Assembly (NCBI RefSeq): GCF_014692505.1
Contig: NZ_JACNYK010000006.1
Coordinates: 124,001 to 188,000, forward strand
DNA length: 64,000 bases
DNA from: Sphingobacterium arenae
GTDB taxonomy: Bacteria > Bacteroidota > Bacteroidia > Sphingobacteriales > Sphingobacteriaceae
Reading direction: 5' to 3'
The position numbers and the translations under genes were made by a program. Position 1 is the stretch's first letter; each line of letters opens with the position of its first letter. Below, in pieces: positions 18,447 to 28,200 of the stretch. The notes under the pieces were generated by a model, which worked only from the letters and a program-made list of their open reading frames with translations, was not told the origin of the DNA and searched no databases.

Positions 18447-19493
18447 ATGAACAATCCTGTTTTTTCACAAAAAGAGAGAAACGTCATTATTCTCTTGATC
18501 GTCCTCGCATTAGGTGGTATCCTCTTATATGCCACACGAGGAATTTTTGGTGCGTTTTTAGGTACGCTGGTGATGTACACGCTCTTTCGTACGTTAAATA
18601 TTTTTTTTATCGAGAAATGGCGATGGCCTAGGCCTTTGTCTGCTGTGGTTATTATTATCGTTTCTATTTTCATCATCGTATTACCTTTCGTTGGGATTGG
18701 TAGTATGCTCGTTAGGAAGGCAATAGAACTGCAGGAAAATCCGACTTGGATAAAACAGGTTATTAACGCCATAAACCAATTTGCGGGAGATAAGTTGGGT
18801 AAACCTGATCTGCTTCAGGAGCAGCTTGAATCGAGTGCAGCTTATTTTGGTAAGTTGCTGACGGCGGTGTTAGGAGGTGCGGCAAACATATTTCTGGAAA
18901 TAACAGTGATGTATTTCATTCTATATTTTTTGTTTGTCAACTACCGAGGGTTTGAAAGTGGTATATTATACTATTTGCCGTTCGACGAGGAACAGGCGGT
19001 TTCCTTCGGATCAGAATTGAAAAATATTACCTACTCTAATATTGTAGGGCAAACGATCATCGCTATCGTTCAAGGGGGGTGCTTGGCGATTGGTTTCTGG
19101 ATATTTGGGGTTAGCGATGCGTTGTTCTGGGGTGTTATCTGTGCGATTCTGTCGTTTATACCACTTTTGGGACCTCCGTTAATTTTTGTGCCGGCGGCAT
19201 TAATATTGCTTTCCCAGGGGCAAACTTGGCAAGGGTTAGGGCTAATTATTTGGGGGTTTGGTCTGGTTATTAATATCGATAATGTACTCCGTTTTATGAT
19301 TAATAAGAAGATCGGAAATATTCATCCGCTGATCACGGTGATAGGTGTTATTATCGGACTTCCGTTATTTGGGCTCATCGGGCTGGTTTATGGCCCCTTA
19401 TTGCTGGCGTATTTCCTGATCGCGGTGAAGATATACAAAGCGAATAAACGTCTGTCATTGCAGAAAGAACAACTAGGAGAAAAAAAAGTATAA
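18447..19493 (+). CDS. AI-2E family transporter (UPF0118-type membrane protein)
   Basis: A polytopic inner membrane protein of 348 residues with seven or eight helices, arranged as in the AI-2E transporter family. There is an N-terminal helix pair, a soluble central part (about 95-140), and a C-terminal cluster with the conserved FWGVICAILSFIPLLGPPLI region. Family members have been linked to autoinducer-2 export or to ion transport, so the substrate here is open. It starts 36 bases after the hydratase gene and may share its transcript. Confidence 0.85.
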   Translation: MNNPVFSQKERNVIILLIVLALGGILLYATRGIFGAFLGTLVMYTLFRTLNIFFIEKWRWPRPLSAVVIIIVSIFIIVLPFVGIGSMLVRKAIELQENPTWIKQVINAINQFAGDKLGKPDLLQEQLESSAAYFGKLLTAVLGGAANIFLEITVMYFILYFLFVNYRGFESGILYYLPFDEEQAVSFGSELKNITYSNIVGQTIIAIVQGGCLAIGFWIFGVSDALFWGVICAILSFIPLLGPPLIFVPAALILLSQGQTWQGLGLIIWGFGLVINIDNVLRFMINKKIGNIHPLITVIGVIIGLPLFGLIGLVYGPLLLAYFLIAVKIYKANKRLSLQKEQLGEKKV

Positions 19494-19520
19494 AAAGACC
19501 TGCCATTGACAGATCCTTTT
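19492..19520. terminator. Probable bidirectional terminator between convergent genes
   Basis: AAAAAGACCTG and CAGATCCTTTT form an A/T-flanked stem with one mismatch. It could stop both the AI-2E transporter transcript and the convergent hydroxy acid dehydrogenase transcript. Confidence 0.5.
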
Positions 19521-19524
19521 ACGC

Positions 19525-20694
19525 TTATCTTTTCAATAACCGTTCTGGGAATTGACTTACATTCTCTAACGTGAGTTGCTGCATCACTTGATATAGCTGT
19601 GCTTTGAACAAATTGATAGTATGTTCTCCTCCCTCGTCACCTAATGCGCCAACACCGTACATAAACGGACGTCCCATAAAGTTAAATTCGGAACCAACGG
19701 CATGCGCACGTGCAAGATCCACGCCGGAGCGTATACCGCCATCCAACATAATTTTTATTTTTTCTTTATAAATAGGATTGCTTGCGAGATGTATCAATGA
19801 ATTAATAGAAGACTCTCCAGCATCGATTTGACGTCCTCCGTGATTGGATACGATCACGCCGTCAGCTCCTATGCTAATAACGGCTTCCATATCTTCATCG
19901 CTTGTGATGCCTTTTACGACAAGCGCGCCTTTCCAAATATCACGGATAGCTTTTACTTTTTCTATATTGACCTTACCGGTAAAGGTCCGATCCATAAACT
20001 TGCCTAATTGTGCAAGGTCAAGACCTTTTTCCATATAAGGTTTTAAGGTGGCGAAGGAAGGTATGCCGTGTTGCAGCGTTTTGATACCCCATAGCGGGCG
20101 TGTCATAGCTTGGGTGATGTTGGAGATATTCATTTTGGGTGGCATGGACAAGCCGGCTTTGATTTCGCGATAGCGAAGGCCAAAGGACGGAACGTCGACC
20201 AATACAACCAATACAGGACATTCTGCTGTTGCAAGACGGTGCAAAATGTCATCGCGAAGCCTATTTTCGGTAGGATGGTAAAGTTGAAACCACGCTTTAC
20301 CCTCGGAGACCTCTGCGATACGTTCGATACTAGCGGTAGATACCGTACTTAGTGTATAGGGAATATCATTTTTGGCCGCTGCTTTGGCTAGAATTTCAGG
20401 GGCATTAGGCCACATCAGTCCTTGGAGGCCAATGGGTGAGATACCAAATGGTGCGCTGTAACGCCTGCCAAAAAGCTCTACGGACATGTCGATGTCGCCA
20501 GATACGCGAAGGTACTGCGGTTTAAGTACAATATCGTCGAAGTCACTTTCATTTTTTGCTAAGTTCCATTCCTCGTTACAACCACCTTCGAGGTAATCAA
20601 ATGCAAATTTTGGAATCCGGGATTTAGCTTTTTTCCTTAAATCGGCGATAGAAGGATATTTTGAACTATATCGATATACGATTTTCTTGCTCAT
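19525..20694 (-). CDS. FMN-dependent alpha-hydroxy acid dehydrogenase/oxidase
   Basis: A TIM-barrel flavoenzyme of the LldD/glycolate oxidase family with 389 residues. The active-site signature SNHGGRQ is at 283-289, with His285 as the catalytic base. Lys261 (VVKGI), Tyr139 (QLY) and Asp168 (VDVPSFG) also stand at their usual places around FMN. The likely substrate is L-lactate or a related 2-hydroxy acid, giving a keto acid. Whether electrons go to oxygen or to the respiratory chain cannot be read from the sequence. It is transcribed alone, convergent to the AI-2E transporter and divergent from metE. Confidence 0.85.
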   Translation of the reverse strand: MSKKIVYRYSSKYPSIADLRKKAKSRIPKFAFDYLEGGCNEEWNLAKNESDFDDIVLKPQYLRVSGDIDMSVELFGRRYSAPFGISPIGLQGLMWPNAPEILAKAAAKNDIPYTLSTVSTASIERIAEVSEGKAWFQLYHPTENRLRDDILHRLATAECPVLVVLVDVPSFGLRYREIKAGLSMPPKMNISNITQAMTRPLWGIKTLQHGIPSFATLKPYMEKGLDLAQLGKFMDRTFTGKVNIEKVKAIRDIWKGALVVKGITSDEDMEAVISIGADGVIVSNHGGRQIDAGESSINSLIHLASNPIYKEKIKIMLDGGIRSGVDLARAHAVGSEFNFMGRPFMYGVGALGDEGGEHTINLFKAQLYQVMQQLTLENVSQFPERLLKR

Positions 20695-20798
20695 TATTAA
20701 AAGAGTAATTTATAAAAAAGTGTAGCGAATATACGCACTATTTTATAAAGTACTATCCTGCTGTGTGTCGCTCTTGAGAAAAAGAGAGTGAAGAAAAA

Positions 20799-20829
20799 TT
20801 TGTCAAATCCCGTTTTATTCTTATCTTAG
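20799..20829 (+). promoter_or_regulatory. Promoter of the SAM riboswitch-metE unit
   Basis: TTTG at 20799-20802 and TATCTTAG at 20822-20829 are separated by exactly 19 bases, the typical spacing of the Bacteroidetes -33/-7 promoter (-7 consensus TAnnTTTG, one mismatch). Transcription would begin a few bases before the riboswitch. Confidence 0.6.
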
Positions 20830-20836
20830 CACCGCT

Positions 20837-20962
20837 TATAGAGAAAGGCCGAGGGAGTAGACCCGGTGAAGCCTTAGCAACCTGTCCCTTGACAAGGTGC
20901 TACATTCTACTCCTTAGGGAGAATGATAAGCTGAGCACACTTCTTCTGGTGTCCTTTTCTCC
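20837..20962 (+). ncRNA. SAM riboswitch (S-box, SAM-I clan) upstream of metE
   Basis: The leader contains the S-box core: GAGGGAGTAGACCC, then GGTGAAGCC, TTAGCAACC and AAGGTGCTA, in the right order and spacing. GAGAAAGG at 20841-20848 pairs with CCTTTTCTC at 20953-20961 to close the domain. It senses S-adenosylmethionine and should lower metE expression when SAM is plentiful. I do not see a classic terminator between the aptamer and the ATG, so control may act at translation. Confidence 0.9.
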
Positions 20963-21004
20963 AAAGCAAACGGTAAAAGAATTTAAACACAACACGTAAT
21001 ATTT

Positions 21005-23317
21005 ATGTTATTAACAAACAATTTAGGATACCCACGAGTGGGTGCGTTCCGTGAATTGAAAAAGGCCAATGAAGCATATTGGGCTAAAAAAATCAGCGCG
21101 GAAGAATTATTGCAAGCTGGACTTAAAATCCGGGAAAGCAATTGGAAAACACAACAGGATGCAGGTATTGACCTGATTCCATCGAACGACTTCTCCTTTT
21201 ATGACCAAGTATTGGACCTGTCGTTGACTGTGGGAGCTATTCCAGCCCGTTATAAGTCATTGTTAAATCGAATCGACCGTCAATATAATTTAGACTTGTA
21301 TTTTGCGATGGCACGCGGTTTTCAGGAAGAAGGTGTCGATGTCACCGCGATGGAAATGACAAAATGGTTCGATACGAATTATCATTACCTAGTTCCCGAA
21401 TTTACGAAAGATCAGACCTTTAAATTGACTTCGGAAAAATTCCTGAACGAATATAAGGAAGCTAAATCATTCGGTATTGAGACAAAACCTGTATTGATTG
21501 GTCCGATAACTTACCTTTTAGTAGGTAAAGAAAAAGAAGAAGGCTTCAATCGGATTGATTTGATCGATAGATTATTGCCTGTTTACGAAGAAATTTTGGG
21601 CAAACTGGCTGATGCAGGTGCACAATATGTGCAGATTGATGAGCCTTTCTTGGCCTTGGATATTGATGATGCTACGCGCACTTTATATAGTAAAGTTTTC
21701 GAAAAATTAGTGACAGCTGCTAAAGGCATCAAATTAATTGTGGCGACTTATTTCGAAGCACTCCGCGACAATGAGGAAACAGCTGTGAACTTACCCGTTC
21801 ACGCGCTTCACCTTGACCTTGTTCGTGGAGAAAATCAACTAGATACTGTTTTATCAAAAGTTCCTGCATCCTTAACGCTCTCTTTGGGTGTTGTGGAAGG
21901 TAGAAACATTTGGAAAAACGACTATGAAAAATCGTTGGCAAAAATTAAACAAGCTGTAGACGCGCTGGGTGCTGACCGCGTATGGGTAGCTCCTTCTTCA
22001 TCGTTGCTGCACGTTCCGTTTGATTTAGATAACGAAGATAATGAAGAATCTTTGCCGGCTGAGGTGAAGAATTGGCTGGCTTTTGCAAAACAGAAATTAG
22101 CAGAAGTGAAAGATTTAGCTGTGTTGGCTGATGGTGAGGTGGATGCGAAAACGACAGAGCGTTTTGAGGCGAACAAATCGGCTGCGGAAAGCCGTCGTAC
22201 ATCGCCTTTGATTCACAGACCGGAGGTGAAAGAACGCACAGCGAATATCACAGATGACGACGCAACACGTACTTCTCCATTCTCTGCCCGTAAAGCGGCG
22301 CAACAGACGAAATTTAATTTGCCGGCTTTTGCGACAACAACCATCGGATCTTTTCCGCAGACGAAAGATGTCCGTAAGTGGAGAGCAGACTTGAAAAAAG
22401 GTACAATTACACAAGAGCAATACGATAAAGAGATCGCGGAAGAAACCGAAAGAACTATACGATTGCAAGAAGATCTTGATATTGACGTGTTAGTGCACGG
22501 CGAGTTTGAGCGTAATGATATGGTAGAATACTTCGGTGAGCAACTAGCAGGTTATGCGTTCACGAAAAACGGATGGGTACAGTCTTATGGCTCCCGTTGT
22601 GTAAAACCTCCGATTATTTATGGCGATGTTTACCGCCCTGCGGATATGACGGTTCGTTGGTCTGCTTACGCACAATCCTTAACTAACCGTCCGGTAAAAG
22701 GTATGTTGACTGGGCCGGTTACAATTTTACAATGGTCGTTTGTACGTAATGATCAACCGCGTTCGACTACAACTTATCAAATCGCTTTAGCTATTTTGGA
22801 CGAGGTGCAAGCATTGGAAAAAGCGGGCATCAAAATTATTCAAATTGATGAGCCGGCTATTCGGGAAGGGCTTCCTTTACGCAAGGCAGATCAAAAGGAT
22901 TATTTAAACTGGGCTGTTCGCGCGTTCCGCGTTTCTTCATCCAATGTGGAAGACGACACACAAATCCATACGCATATGTGTTACTCCGAATTCAATGATA
23001 TCATTGAAGACATTGCTGCGATGGATGCTGATGTCATCACGATAGAGACATCGCGTTCGCAAATGGAATTGCTCGACGCATTTGCTGGAGATTTCAAATA
23101 TCCAAATGATATTGGTCCGGGGGTGTATGATATTCACTCACCGCGCGTGCCGAGTACGGAGGAAATGGTACACTTGCTCCGCAAAGCAAAAGCGGTAGTA
23201 CCTGCGGAGCAATTGTGGGTAAACCCGGATTGTGGTTTGAAGACCCGTGCGTGGCCGGAAACAAAAGCGGCGTTGGAATCGATGGTAGAAGCAGCCAAGA
23301 TATTGCGTGCAGAATAA
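21005..23317 (+). CDS. metE: Cobalamin-independent methionine synthase
   Basis: 5-methyltetrahydropteroyltriglutamate-homocysteine methyltransferase, which makes methionine without vitamin B12 in the cytoplasm. The 770 residues form the usual two related barrels. The N-terminal NNLGYPRVGAFRELKKA motif is present, and so are the C-terminal zinc ligands: His657 and Cys659 in HTHMCYSEF, and Cys743 in NPDCGLKTR. They match His641, Cys643 and Cys726 of the E. coli enzyme with a small offset. The gene is controlled by the SAM riboswitch directly upstream and ends at a strong terminator, so it forms a single-gene unit. Confidence 0.97.
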   Translation: MLLTNNLGYPRVGAFRELKKANEAYWAKKISAEELLQAGLKIRESNWKTQQDAGIDLIPSNDFSFYDQVLDLSLTVGAIPARYKSLLNRIDRQYNLDLYFAMARGFQEEGVDVTAMEMTKWFDTNYHYLVPEFTKDQTFKLTSEKFLNEYKEAKSFGIETKPVLIGPITYLLVGKEKEEGFNRIDLIDRLLPVYEEILGKLADAGAQYVQIDEPFLALDIDDATRTLYSKVFEKLVTAAKGIKLIVATYFEALRDNEETAVNLPVHALHLDLVRGENQLDTVLSKVPASLTLSLGVVEGRNIWKNDYEKSLAKIKQAVDALGADRVWVAPSSSLLHVPFDLDNEDNEESLPAEVKNWLAFAKQKLAEVKDLAVLADGEVDAKTTERFEANKSAAESRRTSPLIHRPEVKERTANITDDDATRTSPFSARKAAQQTKFNLPAFATTTIGSFPQTKDVRKWRADLKKGTITQEQYDKEIAEETERTIRLQEDLDIDVLVHGEFERNDMVEYFGEQLAGYAFTKNGWVQSYGSRCVKPPIIYGDVYRPADMTVRWSAYAQSLTNRPVKGMLTGPVTILQWSFVRNDQPRSTTTYQIALAILDEVQALEKAGIKIIQIDEPAIREGLPLRKADQKDYLNWAVRAFRVSSSNVEDDTQIHTHMCYSEFNDIIEDIAAMDADVITIETSRSQMELLDAFAGDFKYPNDIGPGVYDIHSPRVPSTEEMVHLLRKAKAVVPAEQLWVNPDCGLKTRAWPETKAALESMVEAAKILRAE

Positions 23318-23352
23318 TTTCAGATAATTAGTATTTATAAAAGTAGACACGG

Positions 23353-23380
23353 CCCGGAGGAAACTCCGGGTTGTTTTTTT
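23353..23380 (+). terminator. Intrinsic terminator after metE
   Basis: CCCGGAG and CTCCGGG form a 7-pair stem closed by a GAAA tetraloop, followed by TTGTTTTTTT. Confidence 0.93.
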
Positions 23381-23440
23381 ATAAACTTAGAAATAACAGT
23401 TTTTTTACAATGGAAGATAGTTAACGTCGCATAAGCTTAG

Positions 23441-23448
23441 TAATTTTG
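23441..23448 (+). promoter_or_regulatory. Promoter -7 box abutting the small membrane protein gene
   Basis: TAATTTTG matches TAnnTTTG and ends only 6 bases before ATG 23455, which implies a transcript with almost no 5' leader. Confidence 0.45.
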
Positions 23449-23454
23449 CTGCAC

Positions 23455-23826
23455 ATGTTATTTAAGATTGTTCATTCCATTGTGTTGCTATGTTACCTGA
23501 ATATCTTGGCTTATCAGCCAGAGACTGGTTTCGCTATGCGCTATGATGATTCGCTGTTAAACGGTGAGTCTCTTTTGGAGATTGTTTTAGATGACGTATT
23601 CGCTCTTCCGATTGATAAGGATGCGGCGGATGTCGAAATCCTCTACGATGAGTATAGGTCGCACGAACATCAGACCTTATCTTTGTCCCTCTTTGTATTG
23701 GTATTGGCCGTCTTATTTTCCTTTAAACAGGTAGCTTCCTATGTAAAGCATCCGGTATACGACGGAAAAAAGAGAAGAATTATTCCCAATTATTACACAT
23801 ACTTACATAGGCTACAGCCTTTCTAG
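23455..23826 (+). CDS. Hypothetical small membrane protein upstream of an RND efflux operon
   Basis: I do not recognise this protein. From ATG 23455 it has 123 residues. An N-terminal hydrophobic segment (FKIVHSIVLLCYLNILAY) could be a signal peptide or anchor. An acidic stretch of about 50 residues follows (LLEIVLDDVFALPIDKDAAD, EILYDEY), then one clear transmembrane helix (SLSLFVLVLAVLFSF) and a basic tail with KKRR. Two histidines (SHEHQ) lie just before the helix. The layout, with an acidic extracytoplasmic part, one helix and a position in front of an RND pump, suggests an accessory membrane protein, but no function can be given. A TTG at 23446 is a less likely start. Confidence 0.6.
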   Translation: MLFKIVHSIVLLCYLNILAYQPETGFAMRYDDSLLNGESLLEIVLDDVFALPIDKDAADVEILYDEYRSHEHQTLSLSLFVLVLAVLFSFKQVASYVKHPVYDGKKRRIIPNYYTYLHRLQPF

Positions 23827-24077
23827 CTTTTTTCTTTCCTAATAGTTTCCCAAATCTTCGAATAATTTCGCAAATGTTAGCGGTGAACTTCGATTCAACA
23901 CGCATCAATAGACGGAATTAGTGTGCCTTGTTGTTAAACTTAAGCTACTTTTTTCTTGTTTATGTGAATAAAATTCAGATATAACGGGAGTGATATTTAA
24001 ACACATCGCATATCGCGAAGAGTTAGAGTTTAATATAGATTGATCATTTTTTTAGTAAGTAATAAATATTATAGTAC

Positions 24078-25181
24078 ATGAAGACACTTTCATTGGTATT
24101 CCCGATAGTAGGGTTGGCGTTGTTTGCTGGTAGTTGCACCGTTAAGAGTACAGAAAATAGCGTAGAGATGGTGAAACAGGTGCCTGTGGTAAGTCTTACC
24201 GTAATGGATACCACGGTTTATAAAGAATATATTGCGGATATCCAAGCCACGAAAAACGTGGAATTGCGATCGCGTTTAACAGGTTTTTTGGAAAAAATCT
24301 ATGTCGATGAGGGGTCGCTGGTTAAGGCCGGCGAGGTTCTTTTTCAACTTAATGACGAAGAGTATAAAGCAGATTATGCAAAAGCGGAAGCAGCACTCAA
24401 TATTGCCATTTCGGAAGCAAAAAAGGTAGAGTTAGAGAAGGAACGGACCAAAAAATTGGTCGCGAAAAATATTGTGTCTGCGACGGAGGCTGATCTTATA
24501 GCTGTACAATATAAAGCGGCATTGTCTAAAATAGAGGAGGCTAAAGCGGTAAAGAACCAGATGCAGACTAAACTCTCCCAAACGCGTATACGTGCCCCTT
24601 TTAACGGGCGTATTGACCGAATTCAATTGAAAGAAGGCTCATTGCTTGAGGAAGGCTCGTTGATCACGACGATATCAGACTTAGGAAAGGTCAATGTCTA
24701 TTTTGATATTTCAGAATCGGAATACCTGGATTTGGCTAGTGATTCTAATTTCCGTAGCAATACGTTTAAAAGAACGGTCAAGCTTGTTTTGGCAAATGGT
24801 GAAGAGTATCCGTATGGCGGGGAAGCAAAAATTGTCGAAAGTGAATTCAACCCTGGAACAGGCTCTATCTCGTTGCGCGCAAAATTTCCTAACTCGGAAG
24901 GGATATTAAAACACGGTGCATCCGGTAAAATTGCGGTACCTGTCTCGACAGGAGATACCAAATTTGTACACCAAAAATCAGTTGTAGAGATTCAAGATAA
25001 GGCATATGTCTATGTCGTGGATGATAATTCGACCGTGAAGATGCAGCCATTCCAAGCGGGATCGCGTGTGGGACATTATTATATTGTGGAAGGTGGCCTC
25101 GATGATAACCAAAAAATTGTATTTGAAGGTGTACGAGGACTTCGTGATGGAATGAAAATAAAATCTGTGACCCAGCAATAA
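24078..25181 (+). CDS. RND efflux periplasmic adaptor (membrane fusion protein)
   Basis: The HlyD/AcrA-type adaptor that links an inner membrane RND pump to its outer membrane channel. The N-terminus is a lipoprotein signal with the probable lipidated Cys20 (LFAGSC). The barrel-sandwich hybrid follows (ELRSRLTGFLEKIYVDEGSL and later TRIRAPFNGRIDRIQLKEGS), split by a coiled-coil hairpin of about 60 residues rich in Lys, Glu and Ala (about 95-165). Beta-barrel and membrane-proximal domains complete the 367 residues. It lies 38 bases before the pump gene, in the same operon. Confidence 0.92.
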   Translation: MKTLSLVFPIVGLALFAGSCTVKSTENSVEMVKQVPVVSLTVMDTTVYKEYIADIQATKNVELRSRLTGFLEKIYVDEGSLVKAGEVLFQLNDEEYKADYAKAEAALNIAISEAKKVELEKERTKKLVAKNIVSATEADLIAVQYKAALSKIEEAKAVKNQMQTKLSQTRIRAPFNGRIDRIQLKEGSLLEEGSLITTISDLGKVNVYFDISESEYLDLASDSNFRSNTFKRTVKLVLANGEEYPYGGEAKIVESEFNPGTGSISLRAKFPNSEGILKHGASGKIAVPVSTGDTKFVHQKSVVEIQDKAYVYVVDDNSTVKMQPFQAGSRVGHYYIVEGGLDDNQKIVFEGVRGLRDGMKIKSVTQQ

Positions 25182-25219
25182 TGCGATTGGATATCCACTA
25201 ATTTTTAGCAAATAACTTC

Positions 25220-28200
25220 ATGTTTGAAACTTATATAAAACGACCAGTTCTTTCGTTGGTGATATCTATTTTTATCACATTGTTGGGACTTTTGGCTTTA
25301 TTTACATTGCCTATTACACAATTTCCGGATATCGTGCCACCGTCGGTGGTCGTAACGGCAAATTATACCGGTGCGAATGCGGAAGTCAGTACAGATGCGG
25401 TAGCCATTCCGCTGGAGCGTGCGATCAACGGCGTGGCGGGTATGACTTCCATGAATACCGTTAGTACAAATAATGGTAATACGCTTATACAGGTGACCTT
25501 TAATGTGGGCGTGGATCCGGATATTGCTGCGGTGAACGTCCAAAATAGAGTCACGACCGTGCTAGACGAGCTTCCGGAGGAAGTTATCCGTGCAGGGGTC
25601 ACGACGGAAAAAGAGGTGAACAGTATGCTGATGTACCTCAATATTTATTCGACCGATGAAACAGCAGACGAACGGTTTATCTATAATTTTACAGATATTA
25701 ACATTCTGAAAGAGTTAAAACGGATCGAAGGCGTCGGTTTTGCCGAAATTATGGGCTTCAAGGATTATGCCATGCGGGTATGGTTAAAACCTGATCGTTT
25801 GGCTTCCTATCAGATATCAACGGAGGAGGTTATTGAGGCGTTACGCCGGCAGAATATTGAGGCAGCCCCCGGACAAACGGGGATTGGCTCGGATAAGACG
25901 GTGAATATGCAGCAATACGTGTTACGCTATCCGGGGCGGTTTACTGAACCCCAAGAATACGCTAATGTTCCTATTCGAGCTAATTCGGATGGTTCGATTC
26001 TGCGGGTTAAAGATATAGCTGAGGTTGAATTCGGTTCGCTAGAATATGAGATGGCGTCAAAAGCAGATGGTCGGCCATCGGCCTCCATTATGATGAAACA
26101 ACTCCCAGGATCGAATGCACAGGATGTGATTCAGCGTGTTAAGGATCGTATGGAAGAGTTGAAAGTGATGACCTTCCCTCCAGGAATGGAATATAGTATG
26201 GGCTATGATGTCTCACGGTTTTTGGATGCATCGATGTCAAGTGTGATAAAAACGTTAATAGAGGCGTTTATCTTAGTCTTCTTGGTGGTATTTATCTTCC
26301 TGCAAGATTTTAGAGCAACTATTATTCCCATTCTTGCCGTTCCTGTAAGTTTGATCGGAGCCCTATTTTTTATGATGATGATGGGCTTCTCTATTAACTT
26401 GTTAACATTATTTGCACTCGTCCTTGCCATTGGTATCGTGGTGGATAACGGTATTGTCGTGGTAGAAGCCGTCTTTGCCAAAATGGAGGAAGAGCACTTA
26501 CCTCCGATGGAGGCGACGCTCGCCGCCATGAAAGAAGTGGGTTCTGCCGTTATCGCGATTACTTTGGTTATGTCTGCCGTGTTTATACCGGTAGCGTTTC
26601 TCTCCGGGCCGGTGGGTGTGTTCTACCGACAGTTTTCGCTGACGCTGGCGGCGGCGATTGTGATCTCGGGAATTAATGCGTTAACCCTGACACCGGCTCT
26701 GTGTGCACTTATCCTCCGTTCGCCACACGATAAAAAGGAATCCAATAGCTGGCTAAGTAAATTCTTTAAAAAATTTAATGCTTCCTACGATAAAACTGCG
26801 GGCAGTTACCGAAAACTATTGACACGTATTGCGGGACGCCGAATGGTAACCGTGGGGATGCTTATTTTCTTCTTCGTCGCTACTTGGGGCGCTAGTAGTA
26901 TATTGCCATCCGGCTTTATCCCGACCGAAGACCAGGGAATGGTGTATGTCAATGTAACGACGCCACCGGGAGCAACGGTAGACCGTACAGAACGTGCCCT
27001 GAATGAAGTGGGAGAAATTGCCCGCGGCTTAGAATCAGTCGAAACGGTATCAACATTGGCCGGATATAGTCTTCTAACGGAGGTTTCAGGCGCTTCTTAC
27101 GGAATGGGGATGATCAACCTTAAACCTTGGGATGAACGGAACGTGACTGTAGATGATGTTATGCGAGAATTACAACAGCTGACAGCGCATATCGCTGACG
27201 CAGAGATAGAGTTTTTTCCGCCGCCTACGGTTCCTGGGTTCGGTAATGCATCGGGTTTTGAATTGCGGTTATTGGATCGTAGTGGAAATGAAGATTTAAA
27301 TCGAACGGCAGATGTTGTGGAAGAATTTATTACGGCTCTCAACAACTCAGAGGCTATCGAGGGTGTTTCTTCTAGTTTTGATGTGAGTTTCCCGCAATAT
27401 ATGTTAGAAGTCGATTACGATATGGCTGCTAAAAGAGGTATTTCAGTGGAAAATGCGATGACCACTTTGCAGACGTTGATGGGAAGTTTTTATGCTACGA
27501 ATTTTATCCGTTATGGTCAGATGTATAAGGTTATGGTACAGGCCGATCCACACTATCGACAACGCCCAGAGGACGTTTTAAATCTCTTTGTGAAGACCGC
27601 AGATGGTGAAATGGTGCCGTATTCGTCTTTTATCCAGATGCGACGTATTTATGGTCCAGAGCAAATTACGCGGTATAATATGTTTACGTCGGCTATGTTA
27701 AATGGACAACCAGCAGCAGGCTTTAGTACAGGGCAGGCTATCGAAACGATTCAGGAACTAGCCGAGCAGTTGCCGCAAGGATATGTGATAGAATGGGCGG
27801 GTATGACGCGAGAGCAGGTTATTTCAGGAAATCAGGCGATTTATATTTTTGCGCTGTGTTTGGTCTTTGTTTATTTATTGCTTTCTGCTCAATATGAGAG
27901 CTTCCTATTGCCCCTTCCAGTTATCCTCGGATTGCCAGCCGGTATCTTTGGCTCCTTCTTGTTCTTAAAATTATTGGGACTGGAAAATGATATTTATGCC
28001 CAAGTGGCCTTGGTCATGTTGATTGGTTTACTTGGAAAGAATGCCATCCTCATCGTCGAATATGCGGTATTGAAACAAAAGCAAGGCATGAGCGTGTTAC
28101 AGGCAGCAATCGAAGGTGCTTATGTGAGACTACGACCGATATTAATGACGTCGTTCGCGATTATTGCTGGTTTAATACCATTGATGCTGGCTTCGGGTGC

